A stretch of 64,000 nt of DNA, from positions 12,608,303 to 12,672,302 of the forward strand of contig CM019704.1 in the NCBI GenBank assembly GCA_009760885.1, in the 5' to 3' direction. The stretch's first letter is position 1, and each line of letters begins with the position of its first letter. This document shows, one piece after another, positions 1 to 13,400 of the stretch. Origin of the DNA: Achatina immaculata. Taxonomy: Eukaryota > Mollusca > Gastropoda > Stylommatophora > Achatinidae. The notes under the pieces are model-generated. The model made no database searches and was not told the origin of the DNA. It saw only the letters and a program-made list of their open reading frames with translations. The position numbers and the translations under genes were made by a program.

Positions 1-1
1 C

Positions 2-949
2 TCCATCACAGGTTATGTTTTCAACCTGTTGGTTTATTTTGAGAAAGACACCTCTTACGCCTCTACCAGTGCTGACACTTCCACTCATGCTGAGAAAGTG
101 TCTGAGACTCTGCTGCAGCCAATCAGATCTTCACATCACAGTTTTGCACACAGGTATTACACCAGTCTTCCACTCGTTGAATACTTGCAGTCCAAAAGCC
201 ACAACTACAATGGCACAGTGAATGTCAACCATAAAGGTTTTCCTCCTGAGCTAAAAAATAAGAATATAGCTAAAAAAAAAAAAACCATCTACTATGTGAA
301 AGATGATGGTGAGAATAAAATTCTCTATGTCGCCTGGAAAGACATGGCTACAAAGAAAACTATCCATGTTGTGACAACACGTGGACAAGCCATGGCAATT
401 CGTATTGTCCAAGAACAGGAACAAGACGAGGAGGGGTTTGAAAAGCCCACCATCATTCAAACTTATAACAAGTGTATGAATGGATGTGACAGGATTGACC
501 AAATTGGGTCATACTATGGCTTGCATTCAAGAAAAACAGTGAAGTGATGGAAGAAGATATTCACTTGGACTTTGGAAGTTGTACAGGTGAATGCTCAAAT
601 ATTATATATATTATCTCATGAGGATATACTTGCCAGGGGAAATTCATCTCTAGCCTGGTTCAAGGAACAACTAATTGAAGGCTTGAGCTCCCCGGCAAGC
701 AGCAGCACCATTCCTGGTGTTAGTACTGCAGCTCCCAGGTCACTGGGAAAGAGAGAAAATGCTCCAGCAGATTTTAGGTACCAAGATGCTCACCTGGTTG
801 ACATGGACAAAAACACTAGGAACTGTGTCCACTGTTCCAGACCTGATAAGGTCATCCGCACAAAGTACTACTGCACAACATGCCTGGACAGACCTCATCT
901 GTGTCCCAAAGAATGTTTTGAGAAATATCATAAGCAATCTTTGGCATGA
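2..949 (+). pseudogene. piggyBac-like transposase, C-terminal part, with in-frame stop
   Basis: The frame is open from the window edge. It reads GYVFNLLVYFEKDTSY, FAHRYYTSLPLVEYL, RKTVK, and after a TGA at 545-547, WKKIFTWTLEVVQVNA. The order and motifs match the DDE_Tnp_1_7 (piggyBac) transposase. Residues YNKCMNGCDRIDQIGSYYG carry the late conserved Asp region. The C-terminus has the cysteine-rich finger expected of the family (NCVHCSRPDK, YYCTTC, CPKECFEKYH). The single TGA sits where most relatives have Trp, so the copy looks recently disabled; the N-terminal half is off the window. Transposition would be cut-and-paste at TTAA. It lies in TRPV intron 4, in the opposite orientation to the gene. 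Confidence 0.85.
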
Positions 950-2012
950 TGCTACTGCTTCCACAACTGTGCTGTCTGCATTTTTTATTTGGGCCAACTC
1001 TTTGTATTTATACCATCTTTATTATACAATTCTTGGACTGGAGACAGTGGATGACAGTGCATTGTACAGTGTTCATGTGTTGTACATATATTCTGTACAT
1101 AATATTTTTTTCCTTTATTTTTCACTTTTCATATTTTCTGTAGATAATGTTTTTATGCCTGTTATGTACATAGCAAATGTATACTGCTTTGTGGTTTTTT
1201 TTTGTTGTGGTGTTTGTCTGCTGGCTGCCAGCTGAAAAGTTTTCAAAAGTTCAGGAAAAGTTGTGAGAATATTTTATGAGGAATTCCATTTACCATCACA
1301 GTCATTGAGTTTTTGGCACAAGAACAGGAAAAGTGCAGATTTCAAGTTCATGATATGGAACTTTGCAATATTCAATTTATTCTATGATCATGCTGCACAG
1401 TTTATGGAATATTTATGAAAAGTTTATGAAAAGTTGTGCCAAAATTTTGAACATTCTATGAGAGGAATTCCATTTACCATCAACTGCATGCTGGACAGTT
1501 TGTGCAACACAGCTTTCACCGCAGCCAACAGCAGCTCTTTCACTGCCCTTTTCAGGGCCACCCAAAATTTCAGGAAATTCATCCACTGTGTTGATCTGCA
1601 AGCAAAGAGTTCTAAATGTTTTCTGTTGTGTTTGTGTTTTTGTTTGCTTGTTTCTGCAAATTTGTGCACAAAATGATTACATTTCATGTCAAGATTTCCA
1701 TTTATCATCAATTTGTAATTTCCAAGTGGATATTTACAGCTCTATTTTATTTTGTGTGTCATAAATTTTTTTTCTTTGGGGGGCTGAAAATGTTGTAGTA
1801 TTTTCTCACTAGTTCTTTTTTTCTAAAAAAAAAAATCTGCATTCATGGAATCTTTCATTCATTTTTTTTTAATGTATAATAAGTATACTTGTGTAAGATG
1901 GAAATAATTTGTTAATTCACTTTTTCAACTATACCCCAAAAATATCGCTACACCGCACATTTTTCTTGGCACTAACGGCCGCGTTTTTTCCCGCCGGCAC
2001 GGGAAGAGTTAA
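950..2012 (+). mobile_element. piggyBac 3' non-coding part, possible end at TTAA
   Basis: No gene is seen here. The stretch is T-rich and contains an imperfect direct repeat (AGGAATTCCATTTACCATCA near 1280 and 1463). It ends near a GC-rich segment with an imperfect CCCG...CGGG inverted pair followed by TTAA at 2009-2012. A terminal CCC/GGG block next to TTAA is what a piggyBac end looks like, but without the 5' end the boundary is a guess. Confidence 0.4.
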
Positions 2013-2435
2013 AGAGACACCACTGTCACATTTTAAAAAATAAAAGACATTACTGAAAATTGTCAGAGACCCTGCTGATATATTTTAAAAACAAATCTGC
2101 ATCCAACATTACTTCATTTTCTCATTATTTTATCTGGTTCCATAAAATTTCTAAAAAAAAAAAAACCTTACTTCAGAAAATAAACAGCATTTCTACATAT
2201 AATTTTCCTTGATATAGAATATATGTCTTAATATCAAAATTCAACTTCAGATTTGTTTGACATGCATGTCACATTTTTGAGAAGCCATGTTAGATCCATC
2301 AAAACTGGAATTAGAAAAACACTTTGCTGTAAGCTTGTAGAAGTAACTCCAATTTCAGTCATGAAATTCAAGAATTCAGCCACCTCTTGTATTTTACCAT
2401 AACTAATTTCAGGAAAAAGATGTCACATGACTCAC

Positions 2436-2590
2436 ACTTTGGTTAGCAATTACCACCATGTGGAGGACAGTGTTACCAAATGAGTCTTGCAAATTTGGGT
2501 TAGCACCATGGTCCAACAGGAAGTCATAGATATCTGTGTTTCCCAGACAAGCAGCAAAGGCTAGCGGGTACTCTCCATAGTAAGCATATC
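2436..2590 (-). CDS. TRPV exon 4 (third ankyrin repeat, start of fourth)
   Basis: The acceptor TTTTACCTACAG precedes GATATGCTTACTATGG, and the donor GTGAGT follows AACCAAAGT. The 155 bases encode [35 protein letters not shown] and [16 protein letters not shown]. Both halves are typical of TRPV ankyrin repeats 3 and 4 (EYPLAFAAC and GNTVLHM are near-universal in the family). It ends in phase 0, so the next exon, outside the window, should begin on a codon boundary. The intron further left holds the piggyBac remnant. Confidence 0.9.
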
Positions 2591-5500
2591 CTGTAGGTAA
2601 AAGGATAATTTTAAAATAAGGATAAGATGAATATCCCCGAGGATAAGATAATGTTGCAAATGTAAACTCCCCCCCCCCCCTCCTCTTTCCCATCACCACC
2701 ACATAATGGTAATATTTCTTGCTGATGAAAATATTAAACGGACATCTCTGCAAGTCTGCAAGTTACAGTAAGCAGCTGATATATATATATATATATATAT
2801 ATCAGCTGCTTACTGTTTATGTATATATATGCCATTAAAAACGCACCACTTTATTTTTTTTTTTTTTTGGAGCCATAAGTCATTGTACTAGATTTAAAAT
2901 ACATAAAACCACTGATTTCACAACCATTTACTGACATGCATTTGCTGCATTCTTAAATATGACACAATTCAGAAGCGACTGATGGCCTGCATGAAGGATC
3001 ATGTACTCTGGAGAAGAATAATAGCCAATGCCAGTCGGCGTGGCACCAAATGATGATGATGATATGTTCCATTATGCAAAGAGTGATACCTTCAGATCAT
3101 TCACAGCTCATCCCATGCGTATTCAAATGGATTCATGTCAGGAGAGTTTGCAGGCCAATCCAGCACAAGAAAAGGTTGCTGGGCTAAGAAATTCCTGGTA
3201 ACATCAGCTGTGTGAGGTCTAGCGTTATTGTTCTCTCTGAGTCTACCACCAGTTGGTCCGCGCCTGCTTATTTTGACAACTCCTTAATCACAGGGATCCT
3301 CTATATCTGGAGGACTTTCACCATCTGCCACCTGTGAAGCGCTGGGTTGTGACTACATGTGACTACATGTAAGATAAATCTGAGTACATGTAGAAGAAAG
3401 TGTAATAAAATAGGATAGGTAATTTGTTCGGATAAGTGAAATATAGTGGTCTCCCCTGTAGAGAGTTAATTTTGGATAGTTATAGGCGTGCGCATGGGGG
3501 AAAATCCATTGTAAAGCTCACACATATTTGCATGAAAGTTTTTCTTCAGTCAGTATTTTAGTTAGTTTGTCGAAATAGTAGAATGTAGATTGTAGTCAGT
3601 TGGTGATCTCCTCTCACACCATCCTGTCAGACTGTCCAGTATCATTTCTCTCGGTCTTCCTCTTGATCTTCTTCTTTCTATTTTTCCTGTTGTTATAATA
3701 TTTTCAATGCCCACTCTTCTCATTGCATGTCCTATGGAAGTACATTATCTCTCTCTTATCTTTTTGACAATATTTTTTGTCTCTCCAGCTCTTCTCATAC
3801 ATTCTTCATTAGGAATTCTTAGAATTGGTTAAATTTTGTCCTTTTTAGGACAGTTTCTTCTTAATTCAGTTTTTGAGAGAGTATGTGGTGCTGTCTGTAG
3901 TAAGAAGCAAAAATGTCCTTCAACATCTTGCAGTGTGAAAGGTCAAACCATGGCGATATCAAGTCGCCTGGACACTATTTCATGTAACTGTGAATTCCAT
4001 CAGTCCTTTCACGCCATTTCCATTTGGCAAATTCCACCAACAAATGTGGTTTCATCAATAAATCTGTTCTATTGTAACATTAGGAGTTAGGTGATTATTG
4101 ACTTAAGTTTTGTATCACAACTGTGGAGTTGGAATGATCAGTTAATTTTATTTATATAGTTCACAAGTCTTGTATTAACTCTGTTTAGTGATCCTGGGTT
4201 AGATGAAGTTCCATAGAGCATTTCAATGTTACGAAGTGAGGCAAGTGTAACAACTTCATGATGTCATGGAAGTTCCCCACTCTACAGCCATCGGCATAAA
4301 GAATAGTACATTCAAACATTGAACCATAGCATGGAGCACGGAGCACACTACTACATGGAATACTAGAACACCATTTAGTGGTGCAAATAGATCAGATCAG
4401 CCAAATTCTGTTTACATTGTTAACTGGCCATGTAGGAGAAACAAATAATCTATTTTAAAAAGTAACAATATGTAAGAAGACAATGATTATATGTAAAAAA
4501 AAACCCCCCCAAAACTGGCTGCTGTGTCATGAACTGAAATTTATCTTAGATGCTGGGCACTGTCCTGGATTATGCTGAGAAAATTAGGTGAAACTAGGTA
4601 ACACTTCTCTTACGTATTCATATCCACTCACTGCCTGCCAAGCATAACTTCACTAATCTGAACAGATAAGAGACAAATAAGCCCATTAATACCTACAAAG
4701 ATAATGTGTAACTTACAATTTCTGATGGTCATCTACCAACACCATGATATCTTTTATTTATCTCATCCATCAACACCACGACCATCCACCAACACCATGA
4801 TATCTTTTTATTTATCTCATCCACCAACACCATGATATCTTTTATTTATCTCATCCACCAACACCATGATATCTTTTATTTATTTCATCCACCAACACCA
4901 TGACCATCCACCAACACCATGATATCTTTTATTTATTTCATCCACCAACACCATGACCATCCACCAACACCATGATCATCCACCAACACTATGACCATCT
5001 ACCAACACCATTACCATCCACCAACACCATGACCATCTACCAACACCATTACCATCCACCAACACCATGACCATCCACCAACACCATGATATCTTTTATT
5101 TATCTCATCCACCAACACCATGACCATCCACCAACACCATGACCATCCACCAACACTATGACCATCCACCAACACTATGACCATCTACCAACACCATTAC
5201 CATCCACCAACACCATGACCATCTACCAACACCATTACCATCCACCAACACCATGACCATCTACCAACACCATTACCATCCACCAACACCATGACCATCC
5301 ACCAACACCATGACCATCCACCAACACCATTACCATCCACCAACACCATGACCATCCACCAACACCATGACCATCCACCAACACCATGATATCTTTTATT
5401 TATCTCATCCACCAACACCATGACATCTTTTATTTATCTCATCCAACAAAACTATGACAATTTTCATTTATCTGCCACTTTAGATTCACCTAAAAATCAG

Positions 5501-8500
5501 TCTGAGTAATTTACTTCTATGTAGGCAGAAATGTATCCTATAAAACTTTAAGTATCAAAATCAGACATTCTACAACTAAATTAAGACTTTAAGTATCAAA
5601 ATCAGACACTCTACAAGTAAATTAAGGCTTTAAGGATCAAAATCAGACATTATACAAGTAAATTAAGGCTTTAAGGATCAAAATCAGACATTATACAAGT
5701 AAATTAAGGCTTTAAGTATCAAAATCAGACACTCTAAATTAAGGCTTTAAAGATCAAAATCAGACATTATACAAGTAAATTAAGGCTTTAAGGATCAAAA
5801 TCAGACATTATACAAGTAAATTAAGGCTTTAAGGATCAAAATCAGACACTCTAAATTAAGGCTTTAAAGATCAAAATCAGACATTATACAAGTAAATTAA
5901 GGCTTTAAGGATCAAAATCAGACACTCTACAAGTAAATTAAGGCTTGACTCTGAAAATAAACATGGAGGTGACAGCTTCACGGTTTCTGTTTCTAGACAA
6001 CTTCATGCATTTGTTACACTGGCTTATTCTGACAATGTCTCTCACTATTTAGCTGCTCATCGCTACAGAACATGTTGGTTTCACATCATTTCCTTTTACT
6101 AGAAAAATAATGGTGCACATATAATTTAAATTAATCAATATATTTAGCTTTTCTCCTGCTGTTGACTATTTTAACAAAATCATTTTGTACTGTAAGACAG
6201 AGTATATGTAGAGTTACAAACACAACATTTTGTACTGTAAGACAGAGTATATGTAGAGTTACAAACACAACATTTTGTACTGTAAGACAGAGTATATGTA
6301 GAGTTACAAACACAACATTTTGTACTGTAAGACAGAGTATATGTAGAGTTACAAACACAACATTTTGTACTGTATGACAGAGTATATGTAGAGTTACAAA
6401 CACAACATTTTGTACTGTAAGACAGTAGAGTTACAAACACAACATTTTGTACTGTATGACAGAGTATATGCAGAGCCACAAACACATTTTGTACTGTCAG
6501 AGTATATGAAGAGTTACAAACACAACATTTTGTACTGTATGACAGAGTATATGCAGAGCTACAAACACAACATTTTGTACTGTAAGACAGAGTATATGAA
6601 GAGTTACAAACACAACATTTTGTACTGTATGACAGAGTATATGCAGAGCTACAAACACAACATTTTGTACTGTCAGAGTATATGCAGAGCTACAAACACA
6701 ACATTTTGTACTGTCAGAGTATATGCAGAGCTACAAACACAACATTTTGTACTGTCAGAGTATATGCAGAGCTACAAACACAACATTTTGTACTGTCAGA
6801 GTATATGCAGAGCTACAAACACAACATTTTGTACTGTCAGAGTATATGCAGAGCTACAAACACAACATTTTGTACTGTAAGACAGAGTAGAGTTACAAAC
6901 ACAACATTTTGTACTGTATGACAGAGTATATGCAGAGCTACAAACACAACATTTTGTACTGTCAGAGTATATGCAGAGCTACAAACACAACATTTTGTAC
7001 TGTCAGAGTATATGCAGAGCTACAAACACAACATTTTGTACTGTCAGAGTATATGAAGAGTTACAGACTTTTTAAGTGATAAGCAGCAGCAGTTGCAGTA
7101 GAATTCCTTGTAAATGACAAGTTAGCTGTTTTTTAACTGGTGTTTTCAAAGGACAATGTCAAATTCTCATCAACCTTTGTAACACCCACAATCAATAACT
7201 CATATGTTACAATCACACTTACAATCAATGCATGTGTGTAATACCCATAATCAATAATACATTTGTATAATACCAACAATCAATAACATATGCATAACAG
7301 CTATGATTAATAAAATATGTATAAAGCTAATGATGAATAATACATTTTTATAACACCCACAACCAATAACATATGTATAACAACCACAATCGATAACACA
7401 TGTGTATAACACATACAATTAATAACATGTGCATAACAACTACAATCAGTAACATGTATAAAGCAAATACAATCAGTAACATGTATATAACAACTACAAT
7501 CAGTAACAAGTATATAACAACTACAATCAGTAACACTTATGTATATAAAAAAAATACACATGCACAGAGAGAGAGAGAGAGAGAGAGAGGGGGATATATA
7601 TATATATATATATATATATGAGGGCTGTTCAGAAAGTAATGCACCACATCGTTCTTTTCGGCTAATAATGAAGATAGAAGCATGAAATTTTGCTCACTCT
7701 AAATATGGCATGTGCCGATTGTGTGAACCAAATTGCAATGCAACTGGCCAAAGAATATGTCTGCCCTAACCACTGAAATGGAGCGTATTAGCAACTTGTG
7801 GTATAAGCAGTGAACTGTGATAGAATTTCTCAATGACGAGAAGGAAACTGTTATGAGCATTCACAAGCATCGATGTGATGTGTATGGAAGTTTTGCAGTC
7901 GACAGGAGTACAGTCAGTCGCTGAGTTCGGAGAATCAAAGAATCAATAAGTGGAGATAAGGAGTTGCATGATCGGCCACGCTGTGGACGTCCTGCCACAG
8001 CCACCAAGGCAGAAATGTTGAAATGCGCTGAGGGCATTATTCTTACTGATAGATGTATCACTACTCAACAATTGGCCTTAAAGCTGTCAGTCAGCAATGG
8101 AAGTGCAAATGCAGTTATAAAAGCTCTCAAATTTTCTAAGGTTTGCGCAAGATAGGTTCCTCGAAGTCTCACAAATGAACATCAGTTGCAAAGGAAAGCA
8201 ATTTCTTCTGAATTGTTGGAGCATTTCAATGCTGAGGGAGAGAACCTTTTGGCTAAGATTGTAACAGGTGACGAAACCTGGGCACATCATTTTGAACCTC
8301 AGACAAAAAGACAGTCAGTGGAGTGGCATCATCCGCAATCACCACGAAGAAAGAAATTCAAGACAACTCCTTCAGCTGGAAAGGTCATGATCACTGTCTT
8401 TTGGGACCTTGAAGGTGTGATTTTTGTCGATGCCAAGAGGAGAGACAATCATTTTGGAAGCTTATATTAAGACATTGAAAGAACTCAATCAGTGTTTTCG

Positions 8501-10445
8501 CAGAGTTCAGTTGCACAAGAATCCAGCACACCTGCTTCTCCTTCATGACAATGCATGCCCTCACACAAGTCGGGCAACACGGGAAGCAATCACCAAATTG
8601 GGTTGGACTGTACTACCCCATCCATCCTATAGTCCCAATTTGGCACCCCCTAATTTCCATCTGTTTGGTCCACTTAAAGATGCACTCCAAGGGGTAAGAT
8701 TTGAAGATGACGAAGGAGTGATTCATGCAGCGAAGAAATGGCTACATAATCAAGAGAAAATCTGGTATGGGGTAGGAATACATGCACTTGTTTCACGATG
8801 CCGTAAAGCCGTACAAGTTGATGGGGATAATGTTGAATAATACCGATGTTTACATGACATATCTATGTACATTGTGTATAATTTTCATGCTTTTGAATAA
8901 GCAGCTCCCGAGAAAAACGATGTGATGCATTACTTTCTGAATGCCCCTCATGTGTATATATACATAATCAGTAACATGTCTATAACAACTACAATCAGTA
9001 ACACTTATGTATATAACAACTACAATCAGTAACACTTATGTATATAACAACTTAGAAGGGACAGATATTGAAGAAGTCAATCAATTTGCATACCTTGGCA
9101 GCTACATAGACCAGGATGGTGACACCAGAAAGGAAGTTAGGATCAGAATTTGAAAAGCAGCATCAATCTTCAAGAATCTTGAGAACATATGGAATTCAAA
9201 AGTTATAAGCACAAAAACCAAGTTAAGACTATTCAATTCATATGTAATATCCACCCTCATTTATGCATGCGAAAGCTGGAAAACAACTAAAGAAATAGAA
9301 AAGAAATTAGACTCTTTTGAAAACAAATGCCTAAGGAAAATACTCGGCATCAAGTGGAATGAATTCAAGAACAATGCAGAGATAAGACAGATGACTGAAC
9401 AACAACCAGTCTCATGGGTGATCAGGAAAAGGAGATGGACATATGTTGGTCACTTGATGAGAAGAAATGATCAGAGAATCCCAAAACAAGCTATCAAGTG
9501 GAACACAACAGGCCGAAGAAAAAGAGGCAGACCGCGTGAAACTCTGAAGAGGACATTGTTAAGAGAGGCCACATTAACAGGCATAAAATCTTTTGATGAG
9601 GGTGAAAGACTCGCCGAAGACAGGAAAAATTGGTGAACTACTTTGCGACTCCTATGTGACATTTAACGGCACGGGAAGGATATAAGATATAACAACTACA
9701 ATCAGTAACACTTATGTATAGAACAGCTACAATCAGTAACACTTATGTATATAACAGCTACAATCAGTAACACTTATGTATATAACAACTACAATCAGTA
9801 ACACTTATGTATATAACAGCTACAATCAGTAACACTTATGTATATAACAGCTACAATCAGTAACACTTATGTATATAACAGATACAATCAGTAACACTTA
9901 TATATATAACAACTACAATCAGTAACACTTATGTATATAACAGCTACAATCAGTAACACTTATGTATATAACAGCTACAATCAGTAACACTTATGTATAT
10001 AACAGCTACAATCAGTAACACTTATGTATATAACAACTACAATCAGTAACACTTATGTATATAACAACTACAATCAGTAACACTTATGTATAACACCTGA
10101 GTGCATGAGAATGTTAAATGAGGACCTGCAAGAAGCAGACTCCAACAAAAGTGACACTGTGAAATAAGAAATCATCACAATTTGTGCCAGTCATTTTATG
10201 GTTATGAGATCTATTACCTTCATAGTTTGTCTGTCCTGTGTGAGCCTTCTTCTGATCCTCTGGCAAGAAAAATCTTCCTGTGGCCCTCTGATTTACGTTA
10301 GCCCCTGCCTCCACCAACAGCTGAACCAACTCAAAGTCCCCTATAACTATTGCTATATGCAAGGAACTCTCTCCTGTTTAAAATAAATAATGAAATATTT
10401 GAACAAACCAATGATGAATGAATAGATACATTTATATAAAACATA

Positions 10446-10482
<37 letters not shown>

Positions 10483-13400
10483 ACAGTAGTGATGAAGGAC
10501 AATACTATACTGATGCTACATACAGTGTCTGCAATGAGGCAGGGATGGGTCCTGTCTCTGATATTGTTCTCATCTGACTGACTGATATTGCCAAGAATGA
10601 CAAACTGGTACAAGGGAGGAGACCACATGGTAGTCTATAACCAAGAGTCCAAAATATTTGTAAGTCAAACATGAAAGATTTTTTCAGCCAGAAAAGAAGA
10701 CTGTGAAGATGAGGAGTAATGGAATAATGTGGAGGGTGATTCATATGCTTAAAGTTTCAAGATAAAAAAAAGCAAAGGGTAAATTTGAATTTAAAAAAAT
10801 TGCATGAAGACTGGTCCTTACAACACAAACACTTCTTGCTGTTACATGTGTTACAACAATGGCTGAGTGTCCTTACAACACAAACACTTCTTGCTGTTAC
10901 ATAATAATTGGTGTATAAGTATACAACTATACACTAAACACTGCAGTAAAGCTGTGATACTAGAATGTATAAAATTGGAAAAAAGTAGGAGCAGCTTTAT
11001 TACTTAACGATTACAAAGTTGTGACGTTTCGGCGTGAGCCTTAATCATACAAAAACATACAGGACGAAGAAATAGGGAGAGGAGATAAAGTATAGATTTA
11101 CATGAATACTGTAAAAAAAAAAAAAGTACTTAGCTGTAAATTGCAAGGTGTGGCTTGTCTGGCGGTGTGTGTCAGGAATGGATCTGGTAGGACGTGGAAA
11201 TTGTTTAAATAGAGACCTGTGACATGTGGTCGGTGGGTTGTAACTGGGAGTGGTGGATGGGGAACCGGAGAGGGGAGAGAGAGTGACGCACAACTGGCCT
11301 AGCTAGGAGAATTTGAAACAGGTGATTGGGGAAGAGGTGTTGCAGAGAAGAGGGGTTGCTGAGAAAATAGCGGGGTTGCAGAGTGATGCTGTGAGGAAGT
11401 TTGAAAAGTAAAAAGGGGTGGATTTAGTGGACTCCACAAGACCTCTGGGAGTCATGACCCAGAGGGGCCCACCCCCCTTAGAGTGTCAGGAGTTTAAAGG
11501 GCCGAAACACTTGTCTGAGGGGGGGTACTTCCTCTGATGATCTGAAGGAGTTGTGTTGTTGTTCCGCTCTCTACGGTAGAGAGTTTCCTGCACATATGTT
11601 CTCCTGTGGTGTCCATCTTAGTGCTATTTTTGGTAGTGAGTTGTCAGTCATTCGGAGCACATGTTCCAACCATCGCCAGCATCTTTCTTCAAAAATTGCT
11701 GTCAGTGGCTTCATTTGCATTTCTGCCAACAAGATGTTATTTCTTATGGTTTTTGATCAAAATATTCTTCTAAGTCTTTGTAAACATTTAGTCTGGAAAG
11801 AATTCAGCTTGTTTTCTATGGTTTTGGTGATTTTCCAGCACTCACTTCCATAGAGTAGTACACTTAGAACATTACTCTTAAATATCCTGATTTTCACCTT
11901 TGTGCTTAGGTATTTTAGATTTCCTATATGTCTGCAGCATTGCAAAAGCCTGGTTTGCTCTGGTAAGTCTGTTATTGATGTCCTCTGTGCTGTTTCCATC
12001 TTCTTCTACTCTACTACCAAGATATACAAATTCGTTGACAATCCTCCACTAGTTTGTTATCTACTCTCAGTACATTTCTGTTGTTCATATTTTGCTTCAT
12101 TTATGACAGAATTCTGTACTCATCATCATCATCATCAGGTGCCGTGCCGACTGGCATTGGCTATTATGCTTCTCCAGAGCATACGATCCTTCATGCAGGC
12201 CATCAGTTCAGTTGGTGATCTCCTCTCACACCATCCCGTCAGACTGTCCAGTATCATTTCTCTTGGTCTTCCTCTGGATCTTCTTCCTTCTATTTTTCCT
12301 GTTATAATATTTTCAATGCCCCCTCTTTTCATTGCATGTTCTATGAAAGTTAGTGTTGCTACCAGTAGCTTGATGATGATATGGCCTCACCTGTGGCTCG
12401 TGAGCTGCTCTACAGGACGAGGCTGTTCCAGAGGAACATCCATTAACGTTGTTCATGATGAATCTATTACTCTGAATAAGCATAACTGTTCTTGGGAGTT
12501 ACAACAGTGCCTTCTGTCAGTTTGTGTACAGACTCTCCGCTAGCCTTTAGACTCCCTGTCCTACCCGCAAGGCAGTGGAGCAAGAGATTTTGAGGTGCCT
12601 ATTACCTACCTGGTATTCCCTTCACTGAGCACATGAGGCACTTTATAGAAGTAGTAGAGCCACAGGTCTCTCTGAGACTACTGCCAGGTGGTCTGTGCCT
12701 ACTTATTTGGGTAAACCCTTATTCACAGGGATCCTCAATATCTGGAGGACTTTCACCATCCGCCATCTGCAATGTGCTGGGTTGGGGATGGTCACCCCAG
12801 CTTTATCCCCAGTTTGAATTTGAGCACAAAGATTACTTGTTAGAAAGTATGATTTTTCGAGTAGTTGAAGGTTAAGTAAACAGTGTTTCTCATGGAAAGG
12901 TTGAGACTTCTCAAAACAGAAGTTTCAAGATCGGGCTGAGAAAATCCAAGTCATATAAAAGAGGTAGAGCTGACCAAATGGGATTATTGATGATTAGGAT
13001 TATGTTGAGACCAGTAGGTTACGTTAGCATGAGGACTATCTAGGAAGATGGTTGTGTTTGATCAGTATGTTCAGAATGTTGTGATTGGGAGATTTTTATA
13101 GCCTTTTTAATCATGAGTTGATGTATTCTGACTACATGTATAGTAGTGATTCAGTGATTTTGCCTCATGTAGTGAAAGTAATAATTGCTGTCCTTCTTAG
13201 AGCAGAACAGTTATGGCAGTTTTTTAGAGTAGAATGTGAGGTCAGTTATTGTTAATAGCAGTTTTTTACCCTTTTTTGTCTGATGTGAGCTTACTAGTTG
13301 TGGTCGCTGATGTGAGCTTATTATTTGTGGTTGCTGATATGAGCTTGTTATTTGTGGTTGCTGATCTGTGGATTGTTTTCTGATGTTCAGTAACTATGGC

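Noticed and set aside
3836..4090. 84-codon plus-strand frame
   Set aside because: No family resemblance on either strand that I can defend.
5197..7020. Repeat-derived frames ([12 protein letters not shown] and [13 protein letters not shown] types)
   Set aside because: Produced by repeat lengths compatible with open frames, not genes.
8946..8956. Clean TA duplication at the mariner right end
   Set aside because: The right flank reads TG rather than TA after the terminal repeat; eroded, so not claimed.
11902..12543. 213-codon plus-strand frame
   Set aside because: It is antisense of two LINE C-termini (11573-12120 and 12121-12360).
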